Both the position numbers and the translations under genes were made by a program. The notes beneath the pieces are model-generated. The model was not told where the DNA came from. It searched no databases and saw only the letters and a list, made by a program, of their open reading frames with translations. A stretch of DNA of 64,000 bases from Aquimarina sp. Aq107 (GTDB lineage: Bacteria; Bacteroidota; Bacteroidia; Flavobacteriales; Flavobacteriaceae): NCBI RefSeq assembly GCF_943733665.1, contig NZ_OX030782.1, positions 2,196,501 to 2,260,500 on the forward strand, given 5' to 3'. This document shows positions 25,500-34,392 of this stretch, in pieces; position 1 is the first letter of the stretch, and each line of letters begins with the position of its first letter.

Positions 25500-26156
25500 T
25501 CACTCCTTAACAACAATGATAGTTGCTTTTACTCCAGTAGTCAAATTCCATTCGTTGGCTGTAATAATATTACCTTGATCATCGTGGAGCTGAAACTCTG
25601 CTGTATTGGGTCCAGAAGTACCTTGATTAAGAGCTTCTATATCAATTTTATTAAATCCTTTAATAAGATCTATCTTAAACCCTTCGAAAATGCTATTTAA
25701 ATAAACATTAGATCGGATTACATCATCATTTAAAAAGATACGGACTAAATCACCATCTACCGACTGATGATCGCGATAAATAAGATAGACAAATTCTGAT
25801 TTACTTTTAAAATCTCCCAGATACTGATCTGACTTATACTCTTCCTTTATTTCTTTATCCTTTTGGAACCATTTAGGAACTACTTTAAAGTTAGGTTGTA
25901 ATAGACCATTATCACCAGTCATATCAAAAGGCTTTTGAGTTCTATTAAACCTTATAGAATCTTTTGGACTTTTATATAAACTGAAGTTATTTTTCGGTTT
26001 AGTCAAACCTGGAGTAAGTTTATATGTGCTTGTTCCTAAAGTATTACTATTGTCATCTATTTTTATAGATGACAAAGGCTTTTCTATCTGTGAAATCATT
26101 GAATTCACAAAAAATAATAATAACACCGATATAACTGTAGATTTCATCTTCCTCAC
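25500..26156 (-). CDS. Conserved secreted protein of unknown function
   Basis: A signal peptide (ending near SMISQ) is followed by a variable, Lys/Ser-rich region. The compact C-terminal domain has a conserved look: SVDGDLVRIFLNDDVI, LIKGFNKIDIEALNQGTSGP and EWNLTTGVKATIIVVKE. From memory this C-terminal pattern is strongly conserved in Flavobacteriia, but no function is assigned. The stretch resembles a beta-sandwich that could bind a ligand. It is monocistronic and divergent from the hybrid kinase-like gene. A start three codons later is possible. Confidence 0.65.
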   Translation of the reverse strand: MRKMKSTVISVLLLFFVNSMISQIEKPLSSIKIDDNSNTLGTSTYKLTPGLTKPKNNFSLYKSPKDSIRFNRTQKPFDMTGDNGLLQPNFKVVPKWFQKDKEIKEEYKSDQYLGDFKSKSEFVYLIYRDHQSVDGDLVRIFLNDDVIRSNVYLNSIFEGFKIDLIKGFNKIDIEALNQGTSGPNTAEFQLHDDQGNIITANEWNLTTGVKATIIVVKE

Positions 26157-26343
26157 TCCTTTATCAGATATTGTCGTTAAAGATACTCATTCCCTTACTT
26201 TTTTTTATTATTAGTTATCAAAAACTCGACCAAACCACCAATATATTCAGTAAACCAATAAAAAAACCACTTTTATGAAAAAAACTCCTTTTTAAACTTG
26301 TAAGATAAATCCGATATCTTTTATTTTGTCATAAAAACAACCA

Positions 26344-27573
26344 ATGATCTCTTATGCCGTCTGGACCTTATTATCCATCTTAGTTATTTTTTTAAGTTAC
26401 AAGTGTTATTTATTAGCTTCTAATCTTAAAAAAAAGGACCAAGAACTAAGCTCTTTAAAAAATTCTTCTGAAAAGAAAGTACAAAAAAATCAAGAGTTTA
26501 TATCGTCACTTAGTCAAGAATTAAGAACTCCTCTTTATGGAATTATGGGCTTGACTAATATTTTATATAATGAACATCCAGAATTAGAACATAATAAAAA
26601 TCTTAAGTCTTTAAAATTTTCTGGTGATTATTTATTAACTCTTATTAATAATGTTTTACAGGTAAACATTCTGGAGTCGGATACAATTATTACCGATAAA
26701 AGACCAATTAATCTACGTGAACTTACTCAGAATATTGTACAATCTTTTGGTTATGCCACGGAAAACAGTGGTAATACTTTAGATTTAGATTTTGATAATG
26801 ATATTCCAGAAAAATTACAAGGAAATCCAGCTATCCTATCACAGATATTAATGAATCTAATTAGTAACGCTTTACGATTTACTAAAAATGGAAACATTGT
26901 TTTTTCGGTGCATTTAATCAATAAAAAAGGAAAATTCAATAATATATCCTTTAAGATTAAGCATGATGGAAACGAAGTATCTGAAGAAGATGAAAAATCT
27001 ATCTATCAAGAATTCATAGATATAGAAAAGGTTAAAAAGTCCTATTTAGGAACAGGAATAAATTCTACAATAGTAAAGAGACTTGCTAAATCAATAGATG
27101 GAGAAATCATTTTACAGAATAATTCTCAAGCAGGTTCTGAGTATGCTTTTGTATTAAACTTGGAAACAATTAACCCAAATAACAAAGGGGTCAATCCAGA
27201 TGCAAATAATAACAAACAAAAAGCATTAATTGTTGATGATAATAAGCTTAATCTATTAGTTGCAGATAAAATACTCTCCAAAGAAAATTTTGAGTGTACG
27301 ACTATCGATAATGGTTTTGATGCTATAGAACTTGCTAAAGATCATTCTTATGATATCATTTTGATGGATATAAATATGCCAAAGCTAAATGGAATTGGTA
27401 CTACCAAAAGAATTAGAGAATTTGATAACAAAACACCTATAATTGCATTGACCGCAGTTGATGTCACGCAATTAAATAGACAAATTATGCAAGCTGGATT
27501 AAACGATTATATCCTAAAACCATATGACAAAAGCATCTTACTAGAGATGATTAACAAATACGTAGAAAATTAA
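26344..27573 (+). CDS. Hybrid histidine-kinase-like protein lacking the phospho-acceptor His
   Basis: Residues ~3-25 are a membrane helix and ~28-50 a coiled coil. The HisKA-like motif reads SSLSQELRTPLYGI, with Gln58 (CAA) where the phospho-acceptor His normally stands. The ATPase domain keeps its N-box (LMNLISNALRFTKNG), but the G1 box has decayed to IKHDGNEVSEED; GTGIN remains. The C-terminal receiver (residues ~293-405) looks intact, with Asp342 in LMDINMP and the Lys in YILKPYD. It probably cannot autophosphorylate, so its receiver must be served by another kinase or act as a phosphate sink. Confidence 0.82.
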   Translation: MISYAVWTLLSILVIFLSYKCYLLASNLKKKDQELSSLKNSSEKKVQKNQEFISSLSQELRTPLYGIMGLTNILYNEHPELEHNKNLKSLKFSGDYLLTLINNVLQVNILESDTIITDKRPINLRELTQNIVQSFGYATENSGNTLDLDFDNDIPEKLQGNPAILSQILMNLISNALRFTKNGNIVFSVHLINKKGKFNNISFKIKHDGNEVSEEDEKSIYQEFIDIEKVKKSYLGTGINSTIVKRLAKSIDGEIILQNNSQAGSEYAFVLNLETINPNNKGVNPDANNNKQKALIVDDNKLNLLVADKILSKENFECTTIDNGFDAIELAKDHSYDIILMDINMPKLNGIGTTKRIREFDNKTPIIALTAVDVTQLNRQIMQAGLNDYILKPYDKSILLEMINKYVEN

Positions 27574-27576
27574 TAT

Positions 27577-28554
27577 CTAGTAGATCACTATTTCTTGTCC
27601 TACGTTAAGAACAGAATTATATCTGATTTCATTTATTTTACATATTTCGGAAACATTAGTATCATGTTTCCTAGCTATACCGTGCAGCGTGTCACCCTTT
27701 TTTACTATGTAAATACTTTTTGTAGGATTTTTAATTTCATTTAAAGTTTCATCAATGTTCGTCTGAACTACAATCTTACTCTTTCTAGTAGAACGGTGAG
27801 ATCTTGGCGTTATCCACTTCTTAGTAACCACTATATCATTTGCTCTTATTTTTGTGTCCGGAGAAAAATCAAATAGATATTCTGGGTGAATACTTTTTCC
27901 GTGATATCTTACTTCTAAATGTAAATGACTACCTCTAGCATTTCCTGACACCCCACCTTTACCAATTACCTGACCTTTTTCGACAATATCATTTTCTTTA
28001 ACCAAATATTTCGAAAGATGTGCATATACTGTCTCTAAACCATTATAGTGCCTAATAACGACTGTTTTTCCATGACCTCCATGTCTTCTAGCATATCTAA
28101 CCTTTCCTCTCAATAATGCTTTTACATTATCACCAGTCCTAAGATCAATATCTATTCCTTGATGTGGTCTACCCCTTCTCCATCCATATCTAGAAGTTAC
28201 AACCATTTTATGATCTACTGGAGAAGAAAAAATTGTATCTTCAAAATGTAATAAAAAAGGATGTTTATTTTGCTTACTTCTCCAATAAGTATTGAATACT
28301 GTAGTACTCCAATCTTCATTATAAATTTTACTAAAATCCTTCTTAACAATGGTATCTACAGCATTGACAACAGGCATAACTTTTTTTCTATTTACTTTAT
28401 ATATAGGTAAATATGTTATACTTCCATCTAATACTAGTCTTTTATAATTCTGCAATATTACGTTATCTACTTTATCTGATTTTTGTGCAACAACCGTTTG
28501 CATTGTAACACATAATATTATTAATAAAGTTAATTTTCCCCTATTCAAAAACAT
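27577..28554 (-). CDS. M23 (LytM-like) peptidase with C-terminal LysM
   Basis: A signal peptide is followed at residues ~120-230 by an M23 peptidase domain: TSRYGWRRGRPHQGIDIDL gives the first His and Asp zinc ligands, and GSHLHLEVRYHG gives the HxH pair. A LysM domain closes the protein (IYIVKKGDTLHGIARKH). It should cut peptidoglycan peptide bonds in the periplasm and bind glycan through LysM. Active-site residues look complete, so it is probably an active hydrolase and not a divisome activator. It is tail-to-tail with the kinase-like gene, 3 bases apart. Confidence 0.9.
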   Translation of the reverse strand: MFLNRGKLTLLIILCVTMQTVVAQKSDKVDNVILQNYKRLVLDGSITYLPIYKVNRKKVMPVVNAVDTIVKKDFSKIYNEDWSTTVFNTYWRSKQNKHPFLLHFEDTIFSSPVDHKMVVTSRYGWRRGRPHQGIDIDLRTGDNVKALLRGKVRYARRHGGHGKTVVIRHYNGLETVYAHLSKYLVKENDIVEKGQVIGKGGVSGNARGSHLHLEVRYHGKSIHPEYLFDFSPDTKIRANDIVVTKKWITPRSHRSTRKSKIVVQTNIDETLNEIKNPTKSIYIVKKGDTLHGIARKHDTNVSEICKINEIRYNSVLNVGQEIVIY

Positions 28555-28888
28555 GAAATTCCAAAAATTTAAATTCTAAAGTAAAGTTCATTCTGGGCGT
28601 TTCGTTTGTTATAAGACGATTTATTTATGGTCTCGTTACAACTATAATTATTTATTAACCAAACATTAGATTTATTAGCCAAACAGGCTAAAAAACTAAA
28701 GTATTGTAATTCAATTTATTACAAATAATTCGGCGATAAATTTACCGTAAAAATAATACGGTATACTAATTTTAGCAATTTTTTTTAACAATTTTTAAGA
28801 ATTCAATGTGAAAAGTTTAGTAGGTAAAATTATAATAAAACTAAGAACAAGTAGTTTTAGGTAAGTATAAAAGATTAATTAAATAACC
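28555..28888. other. Divergent intergenic region with an inverted repeat
   Basis: It separates the M23 gene and the OmpA-like gene. It holds TACCGTA (28743-28749) and TACGGTA (28757-28763), perfect 7-bp arms around 7 bases, and a TTAGCC/GGCTAA hairpin at 28675-28691. No clear TAnnTTTG promoter was recognised. Confidence 0.45.
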
Positions 28889-29722
28889 ATGAAAAAAGTA
28901 TTCACATTAATTGCAATATCGGGGGCTTTAATGACCACATCTTGCGTTTCGAAAAAGAAGTATTTAGCTCTGGAAGAAGATCTAAATAACACTCGTAGTA
29001 CATTACAGAAAACAACAGTTGAAAAAGAAGAATTAGAATCTAAATTTGCTAAAATAGAAGCAAGAGTAGCTGATTATAATGCAAAAATAAATTCGTTAAA
29101 AGATTCTAATGATGAGAAAATGGTAATGGTAGATAACCTTGCGGTAATATCTAACAATACTAAAGAAAAAATGAAACAAACATTATCTCAGGTAGATCCA
29201 GAAAAACTTCAAGGAGCAAGAACTCTAGAAGATTCAATGAATTTAGCTGTTTCTCATAACCTAAAAAGTTCTTTAGACGATAGTTTAAAGGAGGATGAGG
29301 ATATTTCTATCGACATTGATAACACTGTTGTGATGATTTCTATTTCTGATAAAATGCTATTTAATAGCGGAAGCTATCGTGTTAGTAACAAAGCAAATGA
29401 TATATTAGAAAAATTAGCTCAAGTTATTAACTCTGAACCAAGTCTTGATGTAATGATTGAAGGTCACACTGATCCAAGAACGATTAGCACACCTGCATTA
29501 GAAGATAACTGGGACTTAAGTGTAAAAAGAGCAACTTCTATCACAAGATTATTACAAAAGAAGTATAATGTTGACCCATCTAAGTTAATCGCCTCTGGAA
29601 GAAGTAGCTATCAACCTTTAGTAGAAAATGATACAGAAGAGAATATGGCTATTAATAGACGTACTAGAATTGTATTATTACCAAATCTAGACAAGTTCTT
29701 TGCGATGCTATCATCAAACTAA
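28889..29722 (+). CDS. OmpA-family peptidoglycan-binding lipoprotein
   Basis: A signal with lipobox (MTTSCVSKKKY) is followed by a coiled-coil stretch (residues ~25-80, heptad-rich). The C-terminal OmpA domain (residues ~145-265) has FNSGSYRVS, MIEGHTDPR with the conserved Asp, and NRRTRIVLLP with the conserved Arg. It lacks a beta-barrel. It should bridge the outer membrane and peptidoglycan. A very strong terminator follows, and the gene is monocistronic. Confidence 0.9.
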   Translation: MKKVFTLIAISGALMTTSCVSKKKYLALEEDLNNTRSTLQKTTVEKEELESKFAKIEARVADYNAKINSLKDSNDEKMVMVDNLAVISNNTKEKMKQTLSQVDPEKLQGARTLEDSMNLAVSHNLKSSLDDSLKEDEDISIDIDNTVVMISISDKMLFNSGSYRVSNKANDILEKLAQVINSEPSLDVMIEGHTDPRTISTPALEDNWDLSVKRATSITRLLQKKYNVDPSKLIASGRSSYQPLVENDTEENMAINRRTRIVLLPNLDKFFAMLSSN

Positions 29723-29740
29723 GAAGAGAAAAGAAATTTT

Positions 29741-29777
29741 AAAAAAGGGATATGTATATAATACATATCCCTTTTTT
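29741..29777. terminator. Strong bidirectional terminator
   Basis: A perfect 17-bp stem (29741-29757 with 29761-29777) has a 3-base loop, with an A-run before and a T-run at the end, 18 bases after the OmpA-like stop codon. Confidence 0.9.
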
Positions 29778-29865
29778 CATTTGCATTCGTACAATTACAA
29801 CCTAAAACATCAATTATCTTCTCAAAACACATTGATAAAACAATACTGTTTTATGATGATCTATT

Positions 29866-30054
29866 TTAATCAATATATGTATTAACACTTGTAGTCAATT
29901 TACAAGAGCTATGTAACATCTTTTTAAACTTTAGAGCCAAATGCTCATCATTAAACTTCATTGCTTCACTAATACTATTAGACAACACCAATTCCCCTAT
30001 TAGATATTCTACAAAATAGGTTTGCTCATCAGTTAACAAAACATATTCAGTCAT
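29866..30054 (-). CDS. Short hypothetical protein (62 aa)
   Basis: The product has the composition of a small helical soluble protein (LTDEQTYFVEYLIGELVLS, then FNDEHLALKFKKMLHSSCK). No signal peptide or known domain was seen. It stands alone between the OmpA-like gene and a secreted-protein gene. It is plausible because of its start, amino acid composition and lack of overlap, but it is not firmly supported. Confidence 0.4.
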   Translation of the reverse strand: MTEYVLLTDEQTYFVEYLIGELVLSNSISEAMKFNDEHLALKFKKMLHSSCKLTTSVNTYID

Positions 30055-30293
30055 ATAACATTCTTATTTTGGAACTCTATCATATTTTATATTCAGAATA
30101 AAATAATACAGATATATCATTTTTCTTGCCCAAATTTAAGTTTTAAGAACTTTACTTTTATCAGCCTCTCAAGTATGTTATCAAATTCTTATTCACAATC
30201 TCTCCTAAAGAAATTATAAAGCCTTTTTAAAACAAAAAAAAATCATATTTTTTTCGTAACTTATTGATGTTCAATTCTTAAAATCACTCCATC

Positions 30294-30743
30294 ATGAAAT
30301 CCTTCTTATTAATCATTTTTAGCTTTTTCTCCATAAATTCAATTTACAACACATCTAACACCTCTGATATCAATAATTTTAATCTAGAAGGTGTTTGGGA
30401 TCTAAAACATCAATTTCTATATGATGATCATAATGAAATCTCTGATACTATTTTAAACCCAAATGGATATCGTCAGGTAAAAATGTATAGCAAAGGTAAA
30501 GTGATGTGGACTAGATATGACCCTGCTGACAGTAATGAATGGTTTGGTTATGGGACGTATTCTATTAAAGGTAATATCTTAGAAGAAAGATTAGAATACG
30601 CATCTGGACCAATGATGAAAATAGTAGACACTACTCAAGTTTTTAAATTTGAACTGGTTATGGATAAAAAATCCTATCAACAAATAACTATTGATGAAAC
30701 TGGTCATTATTCGCAATCCGAAAATTATACTAAAGTAGAATAA
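30294..30743 (+). CDS. Secreted lipocalin-like protein
   Basis: After a signal peptide the mature protein starts FNLEGVWDLKHQFLYDD and has alternating strands (YRQVKMYSKGKVMWTRYDP, FGYGTYSIKGNILEERLEY) that fit a small lipocalin-like barrel, as in the Bacteroidota DUF4488-type proteins. The family assignment is by pattern only. Its ligand is unknown. It is monocistronic and followed by an imperfect terminator hairpin. Confidence 0.6.
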   Translation: MKSFLLIIFSFFSINSIYNTSNTSDINNFNLEGVWDLKHQFLYDDHNEISDTILNPNGYRQVKMYSKGKVMWTRYDPADSNEWFGYGTYSIKGNILEERLEYASGPMMKIVDTTQVFKFELVMDKKSYQQITIDETGHYSQSENYTKVE

Positions 30744-30783
30744 TTAGTATTTTTACTTTCCACTTCATTCCTTAACATAATAT

Positions 30784-30825
30784 AAAGGGTATTCACCCAA
30801 CAATTTGGGTTGTATACCCCTTTTT
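30784..30825 (+). terminator. Imperfect terminator hairpin
   Basis: The outer arms AAAGGGTAT (30784-30792) and ATACCCCTTT pair with one bulge. The inner arms ACCCAA and TTGGGT (30805-30810) pair exactly. A T-run follows on the plus strand, about 40 bases after the lipocalin-like stop. Confidence 0.6.
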
Positions 30826-31003
30826 CATTGTATTACTAAAATGTAGTTTTGAAAAATAAATATTTGCATGATATAAAACCACACAAATATTATACAATTA
30901 TCCCAACAATATTTTTCATATAGCACTTGATGTTTAAAGGAACACTTTTGCAAGAACTTATCGTAAAATTCAAACTAATCAACTGAAATTAAAATACACT
31001 ACG

Positions 31004-31840
31004 ATGAAAAAAATCACATTGTTAATGCTTTGTCTTATGGTTCTTATAACCAACTTCTCCTGTCAGAAAAAAGAAATTAATGAAGAAATCCAAGAAACAC
31101 ATAAGAAACCTACTAAAGAACAACTCACCAAGCTATTTAATATGGGAGTGAATATTGACGATGTTACTATCCAAGAAATTACCACTTTGGATGGCAAAAC
31201 GAATACCTATTTAATATCTGGGGATATTACTATCCCAATAGATAATCTTAAATCTTATTCAGATTTAAAACCTTTAAATGGTGACAATAAACAATATAGA
31301 GATACTAATTTAGTCTCTCCTAATTATAGAGATATTGATATATTAGGATATACTGGAGGAAATTTTGCATTGACTTCTAAAATGCAAACTGCACTACGCT
31401 GGGCAGTTAATAATTATAATGCATTATCCAATAGTTTAAATTTCAATCTTACTTTTGGTACTGATTTCAGTAATGCGGATATGGTAGTTTATAAAATTAA
31501 TATAGCCAGCGGAGGTGGAAATGCTAGTTTTCCGAACACACTTGGAGAGCCTTATAAATGGGTTAGAATCAACGCAGGAACAGATGCATATACAACCAAC
31601 GTAAATGAACACGTAATAGGCCATGAAATTGGCCATTGTATTGGCCTTAGACATCAGGATTGGTATAATCGACAAAGCTGTGGTTACTCTGGTCCTCTTC
31701 CAGCAGAACCACCTGCTATTTGGATTCCAGGAACACCAACATCTGCTTACGCTGATTCTATAATGCAAGCTTGTTTTGGAACTACAGAAGATGGAGAATT
31801 TACCGATACGGATAAAACAGCATTAAACATTTTATATTAA
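31004..31840 (+). CDS. M57-type (dual-action HEIGH) metalloprotease lipoprotein
   Basis: The signal ends in a lipobox (FSCQKKE). A ~70-residue propeptide-like region (TKEQLTKLFNMGVNIDDVT) precedes the protease domain. The zinc site is VIGHEIGHCIGLRHQDW, matching the M57 dual-action HEIGH family, and a Met (SIMQACFG) could form the Met-turn. Several Cys residues in the C-terminal part may pair. It is the third HEIGH-type surface protease in the window but is not closely related to the tandem pair at 7-8.9 kb. Confidence 0.83.
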   Translation: MKKITLLMLCLMVLITNFSCQKKEINEEIQETHKKPTKEQLTKLFNMGVNIDDVTIQEITTLDGKTNTYLISGDITIPIDNLKSYSDLKPLNGDNKQYRDTNLVSPNYRDIDILGYTGGNFALTSKMQTALRWAVNNYNALSNSLNFNLTFGTDFSNADMVVYKINIASGGGNASFPNTLGEPYKWVRINAGTDAYTTNVNEHVIGHEIGHCIGLRHQDWYNRQSCGYSGPLPAEPPAIWIPGTPTSAYADSIMQACFGTTEDGEFTDTDKTALNILY

Positions 31841-31869
31841 TACAAATATTATAAAAAATATACCTATTG

Positions 31870-31905
31870 GGCTACATACTTGAAGTGTATGTAGCCTATT
31901 TTTTT
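31870..31905 (+). terminator. Rho-independent terminator
   Basis: GGCTACATAC (31870-31879) pairs with GTATGTAGCC (31887-31896) and is followed by TATTTTTTT, 29 bases after the protease stop. Confidence 0.82.
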
Positions 31906-31970
31906 AAAAATTATAATTAAACCTTTAGTAATTAATATGGTCTTACTATTAAACACTAAAACATTGAATT

Positions 31971-32378
31971 ATGGAAAATAAAAAAAGGCAAAAACTAATC
32001 CTACCATTTTTAATGGTATTATTTTTAGTAGCAAGCAGCTTTAGTACAGCTAAAATAAAATGGGAACATTTAGGGTCTAGAACAGTAAATTATAAAATTG
32101 ATAGAGATGTTATTAAAGTAACAGCAAAAGATGGTGCATTTAAAAAACTAAAAGTAAAGGTTACCAATGGTTCTATAAATATGCATCGAATAGTTGTACA
32201 ATATGGAAATGGAGAAAAACAAGTAATTCAAGTAAAAAAGAACTTCAAAAAAGGAAGTGCGACTAGAGTCATTGATTTAAAAGGTAACAAACGAATAATA
32301 AGAGATATTACTTTTTTCTACGACACCAAAAACTTTTCTAAAAACAGAGCAAAAGTACATGTATTCGGAAAGCACTGA
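31971..32378 (+). CDS. Small secreted beta-rich protein (conserved Bacteroidota family)
   Basis: A signal peptide (ending around SSFSTA) is followed by a single domain: KWEHLGSRTVNYKIDRDVI, then KKLKVKVTNGSINMHRIVVQ and VIDLKGNKRIIRDITFFYDT. The WEHLGSRTVNY opening and DLKGN-R-I motif are a recurring pattern in exported Bacteroidota proteins related to DUF2541-like sequences. Function is unknown. The mature part is strongly basic, rich in Lys and Arg. It is monocistronic. Confidence 0.68.
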   Translation: MENKKRQKLILPFLMVLFLVASSFSTAKIKWEHLGSRTVNYKIDRDVIKVTAKDGAFKKLKVKVTNGSINMHRIVVQYGNGEKQVIQVKKNFKKGSATRVIDLKGNKRIIRDITFFYDTKNFSKNRAKVHVFGKH

Positions 32379-32470
32379 TAACAAAACAATAACAGATCCT
32401 AAATTTGGTTGAAGCATTTTATACATAATATTAATATGCTTCAACCTAGTTCAGGAATTAGTTATTTACA

Positions 32471-33694
32471 TTAACTCATTTGATAATACACACACTTTAA
32501 ATACGCTCCTTCTTCAAACGTTATCGGATGGTCTATATCGTGATATGTTTTTTCTAAAACACTAAAATTTCTTCCACTCTGAGAAATGTTTTCATGACAT
32601 ATATTAAAAAAATCTTCTGCTTTAATCCTAGAAGAACATGAAGCTAAAACTAAAATTCCTTTTTTACTAACCAATTGAGTTCCAAGTCTAGCTAACCTAG
32701 CATAACTGTTTTTTGCTTTAACAATTTCACTTTCTCTCTTAGCAAAAGATGGAGGATCAATGACAACAATATTAAATTTCCTGTTATTATTTATAAGACT
32801 CTGTAACCCTTCGAAAGCATCTACAACCATTATATCGTGGTTTCCCGAATGTTTATTTAAAGAAGCATTATCCTTTGCCATTTCCAGAGCTTGTCTACTT
32901 ATATCGAGGCTCACAACTTCTGTAGCATTACCAGCTAACGCATGTACAGAAAAACCACCCGCATAAGAAAATACATCCAACACTGTTTTACCATTAGCAA
33001 GATCACCTACTCTTTTTCTATTATGCCTATGATCTAAGAAATATCCAGTTTTATGACCTTTAATTACATTAGCAGAAAACAAAACTCCATGTTCTTCGAA
33101 CACTACTACTTCGTTCTCTAAGTCACCAAAGACTACATCTCCATCTTTTAAATTATATGTTTCCCCTCTAGTTTGTAATGATCTGCTTAGTCTCATTACA
33201 ACAGTTTTACATCCTGTATTTTCAATTAAATGAGGTAAGATCCAATTTATATATGGAAACCAAATATGAGAATATAATTTTATCACTAAAACAGTATCAT
33301 ATACATCTGCAATAAAACCTGGCATTTGGTCATTCTCACCAAATATTAATCGATAACTATTTGTCTTTGATTTCAATAACTCTTTTCTAATATTATAAGC
33401 TTGCAGAATTCTATGACCAAACCATTCGTCATTTATTTGTGCTGCTTTCTTAAACTGAATTACTTTAATTCTAATTGGAGAGTACGGATCATATAAGCCT
33501 ATTGCAATAATAGTATTCTTTTTGCTGTCATATATAATAGCTAAATCTCCTGAATTTCCTTTAGCACTTTGTTTAATAATACTATTTTCAAAAACCCAAG
33601 GGTGGCCTCTTTTTACCATTTTTTCTGCAGAGGGCTTAAGTTTTATTGCTAATCTTTGAGTATTGATTTGCGGGATAATATTCATCATATGCAA
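32471..33694 (-). CDS. RlmI-like 23S rRNA m5C methyltransferase
   Basis: An N-terminal PUA domain (KRGHPWVFENSI, residues ~25-105) is followed by a class I methyltransferase: GYFLDHRHNRKRVG, the SAM motif DVFSYAGGFSVHALAG, the catalytic VVIDPPSFAKRESEI, and a Cys in LASCSSR. This is the RlmI/RlmK-type architecture, which methylates C5 of a cytosine in 23S rRNA (C1962 in E. coli). Length (407) fits. Three Met codons lie at the start, so the exact start is uncertain by up to 9 bases. It appears monocistronic. Confidence 0.87.
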   Translation of the reverse strand: MHMMNIIPQINTQRLAIKLKPSAEKMVKRGHPWVFENSIIKQSAKGNSGDLAIIYDSKKNTIIAIGLYDPYSPIRIKVIQFKKAAQINDEWFGHRILQAYNIRKELLKSKTNSYRLIFGENDQMPGFIADVYDTVLVIKLYSHIWFPYINWILPHLIENTGCKTVVMRLSRSLQTRGETYNLKDGDVVFGDLENEVVVFEEHGVLFSANVIKGHKTGYFLDHRHNRKRVGDLANGKTVLDVFSYAGGFSVHALAGNATEVVSLDISRQALEMAKDNASLNKHSGNHDIMVVDAFEGLQSLINNNRKFNIVVIDPPSFAKRESEIVKAKNSYARLARLGTQLVSKKGILVLASCSSRIKAEDFFNICHENISQSGRNFSVLEKTYHDIDHPITFEEGAYLKCVYYQMS

Positions 33695-33735
33695 GAATAG
33701 TAATATTTTTTAGCATACAAGAACTATAATATATA

Positions 33736-33769
33736 AAAACGGGATTGTATCTGGAAACAATCCCGTTTT
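33736..33769. terminator. Bidirectional terminator hairpin
   Basis: A perfect 13-bp stem (33736-33748 with 33757-33769) has an 8-base loop and A/T-rich ends. It lies 42 bases upstream of the RlmI-like start, so it should insulate that gene from leftward transcripts coming from lon. Confidence 0.7.
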
Positions 33770-34018
33770 AACCAAAACTTTTCTAGCTAATGAACCTATT
33801 GAGGAATCGCCATTTTAGACTATTATAGGTGTGACATTTTAACTTCGGATTTTAAGAGATTTCCATGTGTAATATATATGTTGGTTGACAAAAACATGAA
33901 TTAAAAAATAAAGTCTGGTTTACAAATTAAAAGTAAAACATTTATACAACTTATGGTTGCGTGTAAACCTCAAAAAAAGTAAACTAAAATAGTCCAATTT
34001 AGTATATAAAATAAGAAA

Positions 34019-34052
34019 AGCGCTTATCCCAAGGAGTATCAGGATAAACGCT
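34019..34052. repeat. Hairpin repeat copy A
   Basis: The arms 34019-34029 and 34042-34052 pair with one mismatch around the 12-base loop CAAGGAGTATCA. The loop recurs in copy B with two changes. On the minus strand it is followed by TTTTCTTATTTT, compatible with termination. Confidence 0.55.
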
Positions 34053-34146
34053 CAAAAAAATATTGTTCGAACTTGTAATTATTTAGTAAAGTAAATCTCG
34101 CTTTTTGATTGTAAGTTAAACTTATATACTTTTTCTAAAAAGCATC

Positions 34147-34168
34147 AATCCCAAGATGTATCAGGATT
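34147..34168. repeat. Hairpin repeat copy B
   Basis: The arms AATCC (34147-34151) and GGATT (34164-34168) flank the loop CAAGATGTATCA. In copy A the matching arms are TATCC and GGATA, so the base pair next to the constant TCC/GGA has changed on both sides, a compensatory change that keeps the stem. Confidence 0.55.
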
Positions 34169-34392
34169 AATCCCCTTTAAGTATTTACTCAACTTTTTTA
34201 TCTAATAATAGATCTTGTTGATTTCTCTACTGTTTACATCTATATGACGAGCATCACTAAATTTTGTTACACTTTTTTCTTATAATTTTTTATTTTAAAG
34301 ATCTAAAAATTAAAATAATCCAGTAAAATCAATAGTTACAATCGATATTTTTTTTGAAAAAAAATTATTCAATATTAAATAAATATCAAAAA

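Larger units (their letters stand above)
33770..34392. other. Long non-coding region downstream of lon with two related hairpins
   Basis: No credible gene was found in about 620 bases. The main contents are the related hairpins at 34019-34052 and 34147-34168. On the minus strand both are followed by GCTTTT-type T-rich stretches, so they could serve as successive terminators of lon. The rest is AT-rich with no recognised element. Confidence 0.5.

Noticed and set aside
29700..29885. 61-codon plus-strand ORF after the OmpA-like gene
   Set aside because: It runs straight through a strong intrinsic terminator, and its translation has no domain or signal; it is a chance frame.
33999..34055. Short minus-strand ORF across hairpin copy A reading LSVYPDTPWDKRFSYFIY
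   Set aside because: It looks peptide-like, but the matching frame in hairpin copy B stops after PDTSWD. The shared element is therefore better explained by the nucleic-acid hairpin than by a coding gene.
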